From NCBI GenBank assembly GCA_965224415.1, contig CBDCZB010000003.1, forward strand, positions 310,001 through 374,000: a DNA stretch of 64,000 nt. The letters run 5' to 3'. The translations under genes were made by a program, and so were the position numbers. Source of the DNA: DAOUJI01 sp965224415. Its GTDB lineage: Bacteria > Chloroflexota > Dehalococcoidia > Lucifugimonadales > JAGWBF01. The notes under the pieces were generated by a model. The model was not told the origin of the DNA. It saw nothing but the letters and a program-made list of their open reading frames with translations, and made no database searches. Below are positions 41,372 through 50,075 of this stretch, piece after piece (the first letter of the stretch is position 1; every line of letters begins with the position of its first letter).

Positions 41372-42067
41372 TTAACCCTCAGTGTTGCCGTTTTCCGAGT
41401 TGGCCTGTGGAATGGAGTGAATCTTTCCCAGCTGCTCGCTGTTCCCGGCCACTATTAAAATGTCACCTGGACGTATCTCTTCGTCCTTTGACGGCATCAA
41501 CAGGAATTCTCTTCCACGGCGTAGGGCCAGAACCGCCAGCCCGTACTTGTCTCGTGGGCCGGTAAGTCCGGCTTCTTCCAGGGTACGCTTAACGATGTTG
41601 TCAGGGGGTCTCAGCTTGGTGATGCCGTAACCGGGCCCCACCTCCATGAATTCCAGCACTCCCGGCTCGAACCCGACGTGGGACAGCCTTTGTCCGATCT
41701 CTTGCTCCGGATAGACCACCTTGTCCGCTCCGATACGGTCCATGGTGGCGCCGTGAAGCTGGTTGATTGCCCTGACCACGATGTAGGGCAGACCAAGGTC
41801 TTTAAGGACCACGGCAATCAGGATGGACGCCTGGATGTCCTTCCCAATGGCCACCAGGGCCACGTCGAAGTTCGGGGCGCCCAGTTCCCTTAAAACGGCC
41901 TCGTTGGTGGCGTCGGCTCTTACTGCATAGGTGACGTGGCCCAACATGTCCTGGACGGGCTTCTCTTCTATGTCTATGCCCAGAACGTCGTGACCCATTT
42001 GGTACAGTTCTCTTGCGGTGCTGGACCCGAACCGCCCCAACCCGACTACTATCACCTGCTTTTTCAT
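41372..42067 (-). CDS. TrkA/KtrA-type potassium uptake regulator
   Basis: This 231-residue protein is a full RCK protein: QVIVVGLGRFGSSTARELYQMGHDVLGIDIEEK (nucleotide-binding GLGRFG), then DVALVAIGKDIQASILIAVVLKDLGLPYIVVRAINQLHGATMDRIGADKVVYPEQEIGQRL, and an RCK_C domain (VLALRRGREFLLMPSKDEEIRPGDILIVAG). It is immediately downstream of the TrkH/KtrB channel gene, so it is the prime candidate gating subunit. AAGGAG precedes the ATG. Confidence 0.9.
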   Translation of the reverse strand: MKKQVIVVGLGRFGSSTARELYQMGHDVLGIDIEEKPVQDMLGHVTYAVRADATNEAVLRELGAPNFDVALVAIGKDIQASILIAVVLKDLGLPYIVVRAINQLHGATMDRIGADKVVYPEQEIGQRLSHVGFEPGVLEFMEVGPGYGITKLRPPDNIVKRTLEEAGLTGPRDKYGLAVLALRRGREFLLMPSKDEEIRPGDILIVAGNSEQLGKIHSIPQANSENGNTEG

Positions 42068-42142
42068 GATTCTCCTTGCCGGCGCCCCAAGAGCAGAGTT
42101 TGGCTGGGTGAACCTTCTACGTCGCAGCCTTTACGGGGATTC

Positions 42143-43579
42143 CTAGCCTATTTTAACTCTTTCCTGTACGTAGCGGTACTGTGTAGAATCCTCGCCGGAC
42201 GTAAGGGCCAATGCCATTGTCAAGGGTCCGAGCCTGCCTAGGAACATGGCCACCATGAACACGATCTTTCCCGCTAAAGAGAGTTCTGGGGGAACTCCGG
42301 TGGACAGTCCCGTGGTGCCGAAAGCAGACACCGTGTCGAAGTAGAGGCGGAGGAAGTTAATTCCCTCTTCTGTGAGGACCAGAGTCAATGACGCCAGGAA
42401 TACGAAAGTCATTCCCAATGCGGCGACCGAGACGGCCCGGTGCACCTGGAAATGGGGCACCTCTCTTCCGAAAACCTCGACCTCGGAGCGTCCTCTTATT
42501 GACGAAATCACCGCGGCTATTATGACCGCCAACGTTGCTACCTTTATCCCTCCGGCAACTGATCCCGCCGCCCCGCCTACGAACATCAGGAACGGGTAGA
42601 ACAGCAAGGTCAACTCTTTAGCCGAGCTGAAGTCCAATGCAGTCAGACCCGCAGTCCTTCCGCTCACTGAATGGAAGAGAGACAAGAATCCCTTTTCCGG
42701 GACTGTGTACGAACCTAGAGTCGCCGCGTTGTCGAATTCGGAGGTGAAGAGAATAATCCCGCCGAGGAACCACAAGAAAAGGCTGGCGACCACCACCAGT
42801 TTCGTGTCCAGGGTAAACCTGGAAAAGCGCCTCTGTCGGAAAACGTCCACCAGGGTTGTCCAGCCGATGCTCCCGATTATGATAAGTGCCATGACGATCG
42901 TGAGGAGGACCGGAAAGCCGGCGAAATTCTCAAGACTTCCCGCGTTGGGCAGTATGGAGAAGCCGGCGTTGTTGAAGGAAGACACAGAAAGGAAGGCCGA
43001 GTGCCAAAGCGTGTCCGGCAGGTTTAGGCCAAGCTCATTACGGAGTTGCCACCAGATGAGAGCCATTCCGAGGAAATACAGTGAAAGGACTATGAATACG
43101 ATGTTTCGGAGAACGTGGATGATTCCTCCCAGGCGTTCCACTCCTATGGTGTCGCGCATGAGCATCCGTTCCGGCAAGGTGATGCGCTGGCCAATCATGA
43201 TGAGGAAGAAAGTGGCCATGGTCGTGAATCCCAGGCCGCCAAGAAGCATCAGCGTGAAGATGGCTACGTGGCCGAAGTCGCTCCAATATTCTCCTGTATT
43301 GACTACGACGTGCCCCGTGACGGTCACCGCCGACACGGAAGTGAAGAATGCCACTTCGATGGGAGTGAAAGCTCCCGGGCCTATGTTGTTGGACACAGGA
43401 AGCAGTAAGAGAACGCCTCCGACCATGACCAGGGCTGCGAAGCTGTAGAAGAGGATGTAGGCGGGAGACAGTATTCTAGCGGGCCGCCTGTCCGGCAGGC
43501 TTTCCGTCACAACGGGAACCAAGTCTCGCCTTCGGGGGCGGCGGACTATGCGGTCCCCTATTCTTCGCTGCCTCTCCAT
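42143..43579 (-). CDS. TrkH/KtrB-family potassium channel-type transporter
   Basis: This 478-residue integral membrane protein is a TrkH/KtrB-type potassium translocation subunit. Four pore-like repeats are visible (for example EVAFFTSVSAVTVTGH, SVSGRTAGLTALDF and FDTVSAFGTTGLSTG, with the central Gly of each filter) and about eight to ten membrane helices. It leads the leftward operon with the RCK and Usp genes. GGAGG precedes the ATG. K+ (or Na+/K+) selectivity cannot be settled from sequence. Confidence 0.93.
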   Translation of the reverse strand: MERQRRIGDRIVRRPRRRDLVPVVTESLPDRRPARILSPAYILFYSFAALVMVGGVLLLLPVSNNIGPGAFTPIEVAFFTSVSAVTVTGHVVVNTGEYWSDFGHVAIFTLMLLGGLGFTTMATFFLIMIGQRITLPERMLMRDTIGVERLGGIIHVLRNIVFIVLSLYFLGMALIWWQLRNELGLNLPDTLWHSAFLSVSSFNNAGFSILPNAGSLENFAGFPVLLTIVMALIIIGSIGWTTLVDVFRQRRFSRFTLDTKLVVVASLFLWFLGGIILFTSEFDNAATLGSYTVPEKGFLSLFHSVSGRTAGLTALDFSSAKELTLLFYPFLMFVGGAAGSVAGGIKVATLAVIIAAVISSIRGRSEVEVFGREVPHFQVHRAVSVAALGMTFVFLASLTLVLTEEGINFLRLYFDTVSAFGTTGLSTGVPPELSLAGKIVFMVAMFLGRLGPLTMALALTSGEDSTQYRYVQERVKIG

Positions 43580-43857
43580 CTAAGCCTGTTCCTCCCGCGT
43601 AAAGGGGAAAAGATTCCAAGTAGTATACTCTCCGGCCCGAACCAACGGACAACTCATTTTACCCTGGAGCCATCCCTTCATATAACGGTGTGGGAAGCGA
43701 TTTACGGCGCCTTGAAACCTAAATCAAGCGGGCAGCATAAAACTAGATGGCATGAAAAGCGGCGGGAAACGGAAAAAAGCGCTGGAAATGGGCAAACATA
43801 ATCTTGACGAGCTTTGACGCCTGGTGATAGCGTGAATTTGAAAGGAGAGGTGACATA

Positions 43858-44058
43858 ATGGTCCAGCAAATATCCAGGCCAACGCTTGGTCATGAAGATG
43901 GGCCGGTTTCCTGCCGGCACTATTGGCTAATCGAGGCGCCTACGGGTCCTGTGAGCCGCGGTGTGTGCCAAAGCTGCGAGGAAATCAGGGACTTCAAAAA
44001 CTACATCGAATCGGCCCCTTGGGGTGACGATTCCTCCTTGTCCCATGACTCATCCTAG
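43858..44058 (+). CDS. Small CxH/CxxC protein (66 aa), likely metal-binding
   Basis: This 66-residue protein has SCRHYWLIEAPTGPVSRGVCQSCEEIRDFKNYIES, in which C-x-H and C-xx-C are spaced as in a small zinc ribbon. AAAGGAGAGGTGAC lies just before the ATG, a strong ribosome-binding site. I recall similar short proteins from Chloroflexota, but know no function. It lies alone between the K+ locus and cofE. Confidence 0.8.
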   Translation: MVQQISRPTLGHEDGPVSCRHYWLIEAPTGPVSRGVCQSCEEIRDFKNYIESAPWGDDSSLSHDSS

Positions 44059-44220
44059 CCGATTGCGGTGCCTGCCGGCGGTCTTGAAGACGCTGGCGAC
44101 AGCGAAGAGATAGAGATATAGACGACCTCGGGGCCGGCCCTGCCGCCGGGTCCCTCAGCTGCCCAACGGTCCAAGCTTCCCGCCTCGGCCTCGGTTTTCC
44201 ACTGCTAAGCAGCGTCCGAC

Positions 44221-44985
44221 TTACCGGAACATGTCTTTTTCCGGGGCGCGGACCAACGCCGACGATCCGGTTCTTTCGGGAAGTTCCGGGTCGTACTGAT
44301 AGCCGCGTATCAGAGCTACTGGGATTCCAAGAGTCTTTCCGGTGGCCAGTTCCGCCGCAGCCGCCAACTCATCAGCCACAGCTATAACCGTAGTCCTCAT
44401 CATCAAGCCGTGCTCATCCGGCAGCCCGCGGTAGTCCTTCACAGGGTCCATGCCCGCCACACCTATTGCCACGTTAGCGGCGCCCTCTCTCCACGGTCTG
44501 CCGAAGGTGTCTGAGATAATCACTGCCACGTCCACTCCGGCCCGGTCGAGCGCAGCTTGACGAATTCGGCGGGCCGAGGCGTCGGGGTCAATGGGAAGCA
44601 TTGCTATCGTCTCCTCCCCCGGTACGTTGGAGGCGTCGATTCCGGCGTTCGCGCAGATGAACCCGTGACGAGTCTCGGCGATGATGTTGCCCCGGTCCAT
44701 GCGGACGATTCGCCTGCTTTCCCGCAGAATCGCTTCCGTGTGCCGGGCGTCCCTGTTGTGGCCCTCCGAAAGCTGCACGGCTATGACCGACGGCTCCAAA
44801 TCCTCCACGGTTATCACACGCCCCTCGGCTTTCGAGACCACCTTCTGGGTCACAACCAGCACGTCGCCGTCGTTAAGGCCCAAGTCCTGTTTCAGCGCTG
44901 CCTCGACGATCATCGCCGGAAGGTCGTCGCCCGAGTTTATCTCCGGAATCCCTTCTATGCCTGTAACCGTAATTTGCTGACTCAA
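44221..44985 (-). CDS. cofE: Coenzyme F420-0:L-glutamate ligase (CofE)
   Basis: This 254-residue protein is CofE, which adds glutamates to F420-0 with GTP. Features: VTGIEGIPEINSGDDL at the N-terminus, DGDVLVVTQKVVSKAEGRVI, ETRHGFICANAGIDASNVPGE, and DVAVIISDTFGRPWREGAANVAIGVAGMDPVKDYRG, all conserved. Start taken at TTG 44985 because ITVTGIEGIPEI is the usual N-terminus; an upstream GTG at 45021 overlaps a TATACT -10-like box and is less likely. It links to the F420-type LLM enzymes in the window. Confidence 0.92.
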   Translation of the reverse strand: MSQQITVTGIEGIPEINSGDDLPAMIVEAALKQDLGLNDGDVLVVTQKVVSKAEGRVITVEDLEPSVIAVQLSEGHNRDARHTEAILRESRRIVRMDRGNIIAETRHGFICANAGIDASNVPGEETIAMLPIDPDASARRIRQAALDRAGVDVAVIISDTFGRPWREGAANVAIGVAGMDPVKDYRGLPDEHGLMMRTTVIAVADELAAAAELATGKTLGIPVALIRGYQYDPELPERTGSSALVRAPEKDMFR

Positions 44986-45086
44986 AACCGCCGTCTCCGG
45001 AATTTTCCCAAAGTATACCACGCTACAAATCCACGGCGGCTTCAGGTAGACTAGAAGGCAGCGTCTGATTCGGAAGGGAGTCGAAA

Positions 45087-45656
45087 TTGTCTGACGGGAA
45101 GATATACACGAAACGCGGCGATCAAGGAGAGACCAACCTGCTCTATGGCGGCAGGGTGTCGAAGACCAGCCTCCACACCGAGGCGTATGGCGTGGTGGAT
45201 GAAGCTGTGTCCACCCTGGGGCTGGCCCGCTCCTTGTCTGAGGATGACGAGGTAAAGGACTTGATCGTCCAACTCCAGCGGGAACTATTCGTGGTGATGT
45301 CTGAGCTGGCCACCGATCCGGAATGGTACGACAACTTCATGAAACACTTCAACCCCACTACCCAGGAGATGGTGGACAACCTGGAACGGACCATCGACAG
45401 TCTGGAGGAGCGGGCCAAGGTCCCCAAGATGTTTACTCTGCCCGGAGGGTCTCCCCCGTCGTCGGCAATAAACATGGCCAGAGCCATGATTCGGACAGCG
45501 GAACGGCGGGTTGTGGCCCTTAACGACGCAGGACGGCTTACCAACCCAGTGATATTGACCTACATTAACAGGCTGGGCGATCTGCTCTTTGCTTTGGCGC
45601 GCTTCCAGGACAGGGACATTCCCGTGGAACGGGCCACGGGAGAACGCAAGCAATGA
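45087..45656 (+). CDS. Cob(I)yrinic acid a,c-diamide adenosyltransferase (PduO type)
   Basis: This 189-residue protein is a PduO-type ATP:corrinoid adenosyltransferase. KIYTKRGDQGETNLLYGGRVSK is the ATP-binding start and the C-terminal RTAERRVVALN...ILTYINRLGDLLFALARF is the trimer/active-site helix. It adenosylates Co(I) corrinoids to make adenosylcobalamin. TTG start after GGAAGGGAG. It overlaps the next gene by 4 bases (ATGA). It fits the cobB-cobC-cobQ cluster further right. Confidence 0.93.
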   Translation: MSDGKIYTKRGDQGETNLLYGGRVSKTSLHTEAYGVVDEAVSTLGLARSLSEDDEVKDLIVQLQRELFVVMSELATDPEWYDNFMKHFNPTTQEMVDNLERTIDSLEERAKVPKMFTLPGGSPPSSAINMARAMIRTAERRVVALNDAGRLTNPVILTYINRLGDLLFALARFQDRDIPVERATGERKQ

Positions 45657-46435
45657 CGGACCGTCCCATCCAGTCCGTTTCGCTCGGCAAGCGCTTGTCC
45701 GACGGCCGCTTCTTCCTGCCTCCGTTGCTAATAGGAGTGGTTGCAGTGTTGGTTGCTGCGTGCGGCAGTGTGAAAGGGACGACTATTCCTTCGCCCGTCG
45801 CCGATGCCGCTCGACGCGTCATTTTTGTGACCGCCGACGGCGTCGAGCTCAAAGGGCGCGTCTTTGGACGGGGAGAAACGGGCGTAGTCCTGGCCCACAT
45901 GCACCCGTCGGAACAGAGCACCTGGTGGCCCTTCGCCCGAATGTTGAACGAGCAAGGCTACATGGCGTTGACCTTCAACTTCCGGGGATATGGAGAAGGC
46001 GAGGACCTTTCGGGGGGCGACAAGAAAGATATCGAATCCATCCCCTTGGACGTGGACGCCGCTATTGAATTCCTTCAGAGCCAGGGAGCGTCGGCCATAT
46101 TCCTCGTCGGCGCGAGCATGGGCGGCGCTGCGTCCCTGAAGGCGTCAGAGGGCAACGACGTAAGAGGCGTCGTAGCCTTGTCGGCTCCCGTGGACTTCAG
46201 AGGACTGCCCCTGAGGGGGGACGTGGTGCGAGTCCCCGTACTAATGCTGGCCGCCAACGGGGACCGGGGGGCAAAGAACAGCGCTGAAGTGATGATGGAC
46301 CAGGGAATCGTTCGCGGGGACACGGAATTTGTGCTTTACGAGGGCGGGGCGGACCACGGCTCCGACATCCTCTTTGGCAGACACGGGGATGAGGCCCGGG
46401 CCAGGATCCTCAGGTTTTTTGAGGAGAAGAGGTAG
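45653..46435 (+). CDS. Lipoprotein alpha/beta hydrolase
   Basis: This 260-residue protein has an N-terminal signal with lipobox LVAAC (Cys37) and an alpha/beta-hydrolase core: VVLAHMHPSEQSTWWPFARMLNEQGYMALTFNFRGYGEGE, nucleophile elbow VGASMGGAA (Ser155), an acid in LMLAANGDRGAKN and the His in GGADHGSDIL. It would sit on the outer face of the cytoplasmic membrane. It is translationally coupled to the adenosyltransferase gene, yet no functional link is obvious. Confidence 0.85.
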   Translation: MTDRPIQSVSLGKRLSDGRFFLPPLLIGVVAVLVAACGSVKGTTIPSPVADAARRVIFVTADGVELKGRVFGRGETGVVLAHMHPSEQSTWWPFARMLNEQGYMALTFNFRGYGEGEDLSGGDKKDIESIPLDVDAAIEFLQSQGASAIFLVGASMGGAASLKASEGNDVRGVVALSAPVDFRGLPLRGDVVRVPVLMLAANGDRGAKNSAEVMMDQGIVRGDTEFVLYEGGADHGSDILFGRHGDEARARILRFFEEKR

Positions 46436-46494
46436 AAGACGGCGCCTTCCGAGTAAACTAGCGTAGAGGGAGTCCCGCCGGACCTGTTGCATTG

Positions 46495-47127
46495 ATGATG
46501 AGAGACCCCAAAATAACCGTTGTGGACTACGAGTCCGGCAACCTGCGGAGCGTAGCTAAAGCCCTGGAAAAAACAGGGATAACTCCTCTCGTCTCAGGAG
46601 AGCCGGAGGCCATCCTGGGCGCCGACGCCCTGGTGCTGCCCGGCGTGGGCGCTGGAAGCTCGGCCATGAAGGCCCTGGAAAACAGGGGGCTTGTGGAGCC
46701 GATACGCCGGTTCGAGGCTTCGGGTAAGCCGTTCCTTGGAGTGTGCGTTGGACTTCAACTCCTCATGGAATCAACTGAAGAGGGAGACGCTGAATGTCTG
46801 GGCATTGTTCCGGGGCAGACGGTCAAGCTCCCACACGGCCTCAAAACGCCCCACATGGGCTGGAACAGGGTGGTGCTAAACACCAATCATCCGGTATTGG
46901 ACGGAATACCCTCCGGGTCCCACTTCTATTTCGTGCACAGCTACTATCCCAAGCCCGAGGACCCGGCCGTCGTTGCGGGGACCACCGACTACGGAGTCGC
47001 CTTCTGCTCGGCGCTGGTGCGGGGGAACCTGGTCGCAACCCAGTTCCACCCGGAAAAGAGCGGGGATATCGGTCTGCGGATATACAGGAACTTTGTCGAC
47101 CATGCTCGTCGGTCCCTGGAATCGTAA
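46495..47127 (+). CDS. hisH: Imidazole glycerol phosphate synthase subunit HisH
   Basis: This 210-residue class I glutamine amidotransferase supplies ammonia to HisF. Landmarks: VVDYESGNLRSVAKALEK, LPGVGAGSSAMKAL, the catalytic Cys in FLGVCVGLQLLME, and His/Glu in TQFHPEKSGDIGL. Two ATGs (46495, 46498) are possible starts. It is followed by hisA, a methyltransferase and hisF. The His synthesis genes are scattered; hisIE lies at 50883. Confidence 0.95.
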   Translation: MMRDPKITVVDYESGNLRSVAKALEKTGITPLVSGEPEAILGADALVLPGVGAGSSAMKALENRGLVEPIRRFEASGKPFLGVCVGLQLLMESTEEGDAECLGIVPGQTVKLPHGLKTPHMGWNRVVLNTNHPVLDGIPSGSHFYFVHSYYPKPEDPAVVAGTTDYGVAFCSALVRGNLVATQFHPEKSGDIGLRIYRNFVDHARRSLES

Positions 47128-47140
47128 GGAGCCGGTTGTA

Positions 47141-47866
47141 GTGGAGGTCATACCCAGCATTGACATCAGAGAGGGCCGCTGCGTACGCCTATACCAGGGA
47201 GACTATGACAGGGAGACAGTCTTCTCCAACGACCCCGTGGAAATGGCCCGCCGCTGGCAAGACGAGGGGGGCGTGCGGCTTCACGTCGTAGACCTGGACG
47301 GGGCAGCCACTGGCCAACCCTCCAACCTGCCGATAATATGGGACATCCTGGAAGCTCTGTCTATACCGGTCCAGGTTGGTGGCGGAATCCGGTCTCTGGA
47401 CACCGTACGGCAGTTCATCGAGGCCGGGGTTGACCGGGTGGTCCTGGGAACGGCCGCCGTTCGAGACCCGGACATGGTGCGGGAGATTTGCCGGAACATG
47501 GGAGGCGAAAGAGTGATAATCGCCGCCGATGCCCGGGACGGCAAGGTGGCGGTGGAAGGATGGCGCGAGGGCACGTCAGTAGAAGCCGCCGACCTCATTG
47601 CCGACATGGAGAAGCTGGGAGCCGTCCGTTTTCTCTACACCGACATCTCGCGGGACGGCGCGATGACCCAGCCCAACTTCCAAGCCTATCGTGAGCTGGT
47701 GGCGTCCACACGGGGCGCGGTGATAGCCTCTGGAGGGGTGTCATCCCTTGACCACCTGCGGCAACTCGCAGAAATAGGAACGGAAGGCGCGATTCTAGGC
47801 AGCGCCCTGTACCGGGGCGCTTTAGACCTTTCCCAAGCTGTCGATGCAATGGCAGCCCTGGGCTGA
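47141..47866 (+). CDS. hisA: HisA (phosphoribosylformimino-AICAR-P isomerase)
   Basis: This 241-residue TIM-barrel protein is HisA: VIPSIDIREGRCVRLYQGDYDRETVF with the catalytic Asp in SIDI, QVGGGIRSLDTVRQFIEAGVDRVVLGTAA, a second acid in YTDISRDGAM and ASGGVSSLDHL. It converts ProFAR to PRFAR. Start is GTG 47141, with AAGGAG nine bases upstream; the ORF is open further upstream inside hisH but not family-like. The TrpF function is separate here, so it is probably not bifunctional PriA. Confidence 0.94.
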   Translation: MEVIPSIDIREGRCVRLYQGDYDRETVFSNDPVEMARRWQDEGGVRLHVVDLDGAATGQPSNLPIIWDILEALSIPVQVGGGIRSLDTVRQFIEAGVDRVVLGTAAVRDPDMVREICRNMGGERVIIAADARDGKVAVEGWREGTSVEAADLIADMEKLGAVRFLYTDISRDGAMTQPNFQAYRELVASTRGAVIASGGVSSLDHLRQLAEIGTEGAILGSALYRGALDLSQAVDAMAALG

Positions 47867-47879
47867 CACAGGACAATAT

Positions 47880-48461
47880 ATGGCTGAGCGAGACATCCAA
47901 GAATTCATCAAAGCCCTTCTGTCCCGAGAGCGGGAGCAGACGTTGGATCCATTCACCGCGCTTACCTACATGCCCATAGACCCCTACGAGCAGGTCGCCG
48001 ACATAGGCTGCGGACCAGGCTATTTCACCATTCCCCTGGGCAAGTATCTGATGCATGGAAAGCTCTACGCCCTGGACATTTCGGAGGAAATGGTCGAGGC
48101 GGCCCGACGCCGAGTGGAAGAAGCCAACCTGGGCAACGTGACCGTGGAGACTTGCGGAGATTACGACTTCCCCGTGCCTCAGGGCTCCCTGGACGGAGTC
48201 CTCATGGCCTTCGTAGTGCATAGCAACCAGGACCGCGCAGCTCTGCTCAAGGCCGCCGCCGACTTACTGCGGCCCCGCGGCTGGTGCGCCATAATGGAAT
48301 GGCACAGAGTGGAAACGGAGCAGGGCCCTCCGCTGGAGATGAGGATGGAACCCGCCGAGCTCAGGGAGTTGGCAGAGAACTCCGGCCTGGAGTTCACGTC
48401 ATCCAGGGAGCTTAACGAATTTCAGTATATGTCCGTGTTCAGAAAGGTCCGAGCCAGGTGA
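47880..48461 (+). CDS. Class I SAM-dependent methyltransferase
   Basis: This 193-residue protein has the class I methyltransferase motif I VADIGCGPGYFTIPLGKYLMHGKLYALDISEEMVEAARRRV, then VTVETCGDYDFPVPQGSLDGVLMAFVVHS and a C-terminal LEFTSSRELNEFQYMSVFRKV. Start ATG 47880 with AGGA upstream; it begins 13 bases after hisA. It sits between hisA and hisF, so it shares the operon. The methyl acceptor is unknown; ubiquinone/menaquinone-type relatives are one possibility. Confidence 0.88.
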   Translation: MAERDIQEFIKALLSREREQTLDPFTALTYMPIDPYEQVADIGCGPGYFTIPLGKYLMHGKLYALDISEEMVEAARRRVEEANLGNVTVETCGDYDFPVPQGSLDGVLMAFVVHSNQDRAALLKAAADLLRPRGWCAIMEWHRVETEQGPPLEMRMEPAELRELAENSGLEFTSSRELNEFQYMSVFRKVRAR

Positions 48462-48465
48462 AGCC

Positions 48466-49260
48466 ATGCTGACGAAACGCATCATCCCATGCCTGGATGT
48501 GGACGGCGGTCGAGTGGTCAAGGGAATCAAGTTCAGGGAGCACAGGGACGCTGGCGACCCGGTGGAGTTGGCGTCGACATACGATGCGGAAGGCGCCGAC
48601 GAGTTGGTCTTCTATGACATCACCGCCTCGGCTGACCAGAGGGGAATCATGCTGGACGTGGTTTCCAGGACTGCAGAGCAGTTGTTCATCCCCTTAACCG
48701 TGGGCGGCGGCCTTCGGTCCGTCCAGGACATGCGCCGGATGCTTAACGCCGGCGCTGACAAGGTGTCGATCAACACGGCGGCGGTGCAGAACCCTGAACT
48801 CATAAGCGAGGGTGCGGAGGCATTTGGCAGCCAGTGCATAGTGCTGGGGATGGACGCGCTGCGGGTTTCGGGAAGTTCGCCGACCCGCTGGGAGGTGCGG
48901 ACGCACACGGGCAGGGCTGGCGGCAAGTCCGCCGGATTGGACGCCATTGAGTGGGCCTTCAGAGCCGTTGAGTTAGGCGCCGGCGAGATTGTAGTAAACT
49001 CCATCGACGCCGACGGCACCCAGGAAGGATACGACCTGGAACTGCTCCACGCCATATCAACCGGAGTTACAGTCCCGGTGGTGGCCAGCGGGGGCGCCGG
49101 GAACCTGGAGCACCTCTACGATGCCATTACCGAGGGTATGGCTGACGCAGTCCTGGCCGCCAGTATCTTTCACTTCGGCACCTACAGGATAAGCGAGGCC
49201 AAGGAGTACCTGGCCTCCAAAGGGGTCCCTATGCGGCTCAACGATGACACCGGCGGATGA
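48466..49260 (+). CDS. hisF: Imidazole glycerol phosphate synthase subunit HisF
   Basis: This 264-residue TIM-barrel protein is HisF: RIIPCLDVDGGRVVKGIKFREHRDAGDPVELASTYDAEGADELVFYDITAS, LTVGGGLRSVQDMRRMLNAGADKVSINTAA and EIVVNSIDADGTQEGYDLELLH. Catalytic Asp residues are in the CLDVDG and SIDADGT motifs. Partner of HisH. It is about 10 residues longer than many HisF proteins, ending RLNDDTGG. Confidence 0.95.
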   Translation: MLTKRIIPCLDVDGGRVVKGIKFREHRDAGDPVELASTYDAEGADELVFYDITASADQRGIMLDVVSRTAEQLFIPLTVGGGLRSVQDMRRMLNAGADKVSINTAAVQNPELISEGAEAFGSQCIVLGMDALRVSGSSPTRWEVRTHTGRAGGKSAGLDAIEWAFRAVELGAGEIVVNSIDADGTQEGYDLELLHAISTGVTVPVVASGGAGNLEHLYDAITEGMADAVLAASIFHFGTYRISEAKEYLASKGVPMRLNDDTGG

Positions 49261-49360
49261 TTCGTGGGACACTCCGGCGCTGCTCGGCCTTTGCGGCGGC
49301 AGGAGGAAATCTTAGGGAACTATATACTAAATTACACATTTTGAACGAACAGAGGGCACT

Positions 49361-50029
49361 ATGAGCCAAAATGATAAAGGAAATACCATGATGAGCCGGA
49401 ATGTGGGGACGCCTGGGGTGCCGGTGACGTTCTTACACCAGCGAGCAGTTGCGTTGCTCTACGATGAACTGACGCGGCCTGCCGTCGATGAACCTGAAGT
49501 TAGGGCGAGACTGACTCCTGGCGGCGACTGGTCGCACGACCTACGTGCAGGAGTTAAGAGCGTAAAGGTCCCCGGCGAGTGGGACCAGGTGGGCGGTATC
49601 GTGCCTGACCTCATACTGTACGGAGAGGATACTAGCAAGCCGCTCAGAATCATTGAAGTGGTGGTTTCCAATCCTCCCGATAAAGTGAAACAAGAGAAAC
49701 TAGACACTATCGCACGGCGAGGTGTTGATGTAGTGGTAGTCAAAGTGGAAAAGGGCGAAGACCTATTAGACCTGTGCAGGATGAAGCAGGAGTATACATT
49801 CAGATCCCTTGCGTCTCGTGATTATCCCAGCCACGCCAACGGCCGATATCAGCGACAGCAACACGACCACAACGATCGAATGGTTGAGGACCTGATTATA
49901 GCAATCGTTTCTTGCAGTCCACCCCTACGGCGTAATTTGCGGGACCTTTTGGACCAGCTTGATACACTCGATTCGCTGTACCCTATTAGGCCTACGAATC
50001 CCCTAAAGGACCAACTGGCGTCCGAATAA
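49361..50029 (+). CDS. Unknown protein with nuclease-like PD...ExV region
   Basis: This 222-residue protein is not a family I can name. Its middle reads VPDLILYGEDTSKPLRIIEVVVSNPPDKVKQEKLDTIARRGVDVVVVKVEKGEDLLDLC: a PD (82-83) followed after a hairpin by E-V-V (99-101), the order of a PD-(D/E)xK nuclease fold, but the usual Lys after Glu is Val. This may be a nuclease-like binding domain. A TATACT -10-like box (49323-49328) and AGAGGG precede the ATG. It stands alone between hisF and the HAD gene. Confidence 0.7.
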   Translation: MSQNDKGNTMMSRNVGTPGVPVTFLHQRAVALLYDELTRPAVDEPEVRARLTPGGDWSHDLRAGVKSVKVPGEWDQVGGIVPDLILYGEDTSKPLRIIEVVVSNPPDKVKQEKLDTIARRGVDVVVVKVEKGEDLLDLCRMKQEYTFRSLASRDYPSHANGRYQRQQHDHNDRMVEDLIIAIVSCSPPLRRNLRDLLDQLDTLDSLYPIRPTNPLKDQLASE

Positions 50030-50075
50030 CCTACCTCGTGTAATTTGGAATATAAGTCCGAAATCTTTCAAAGTT

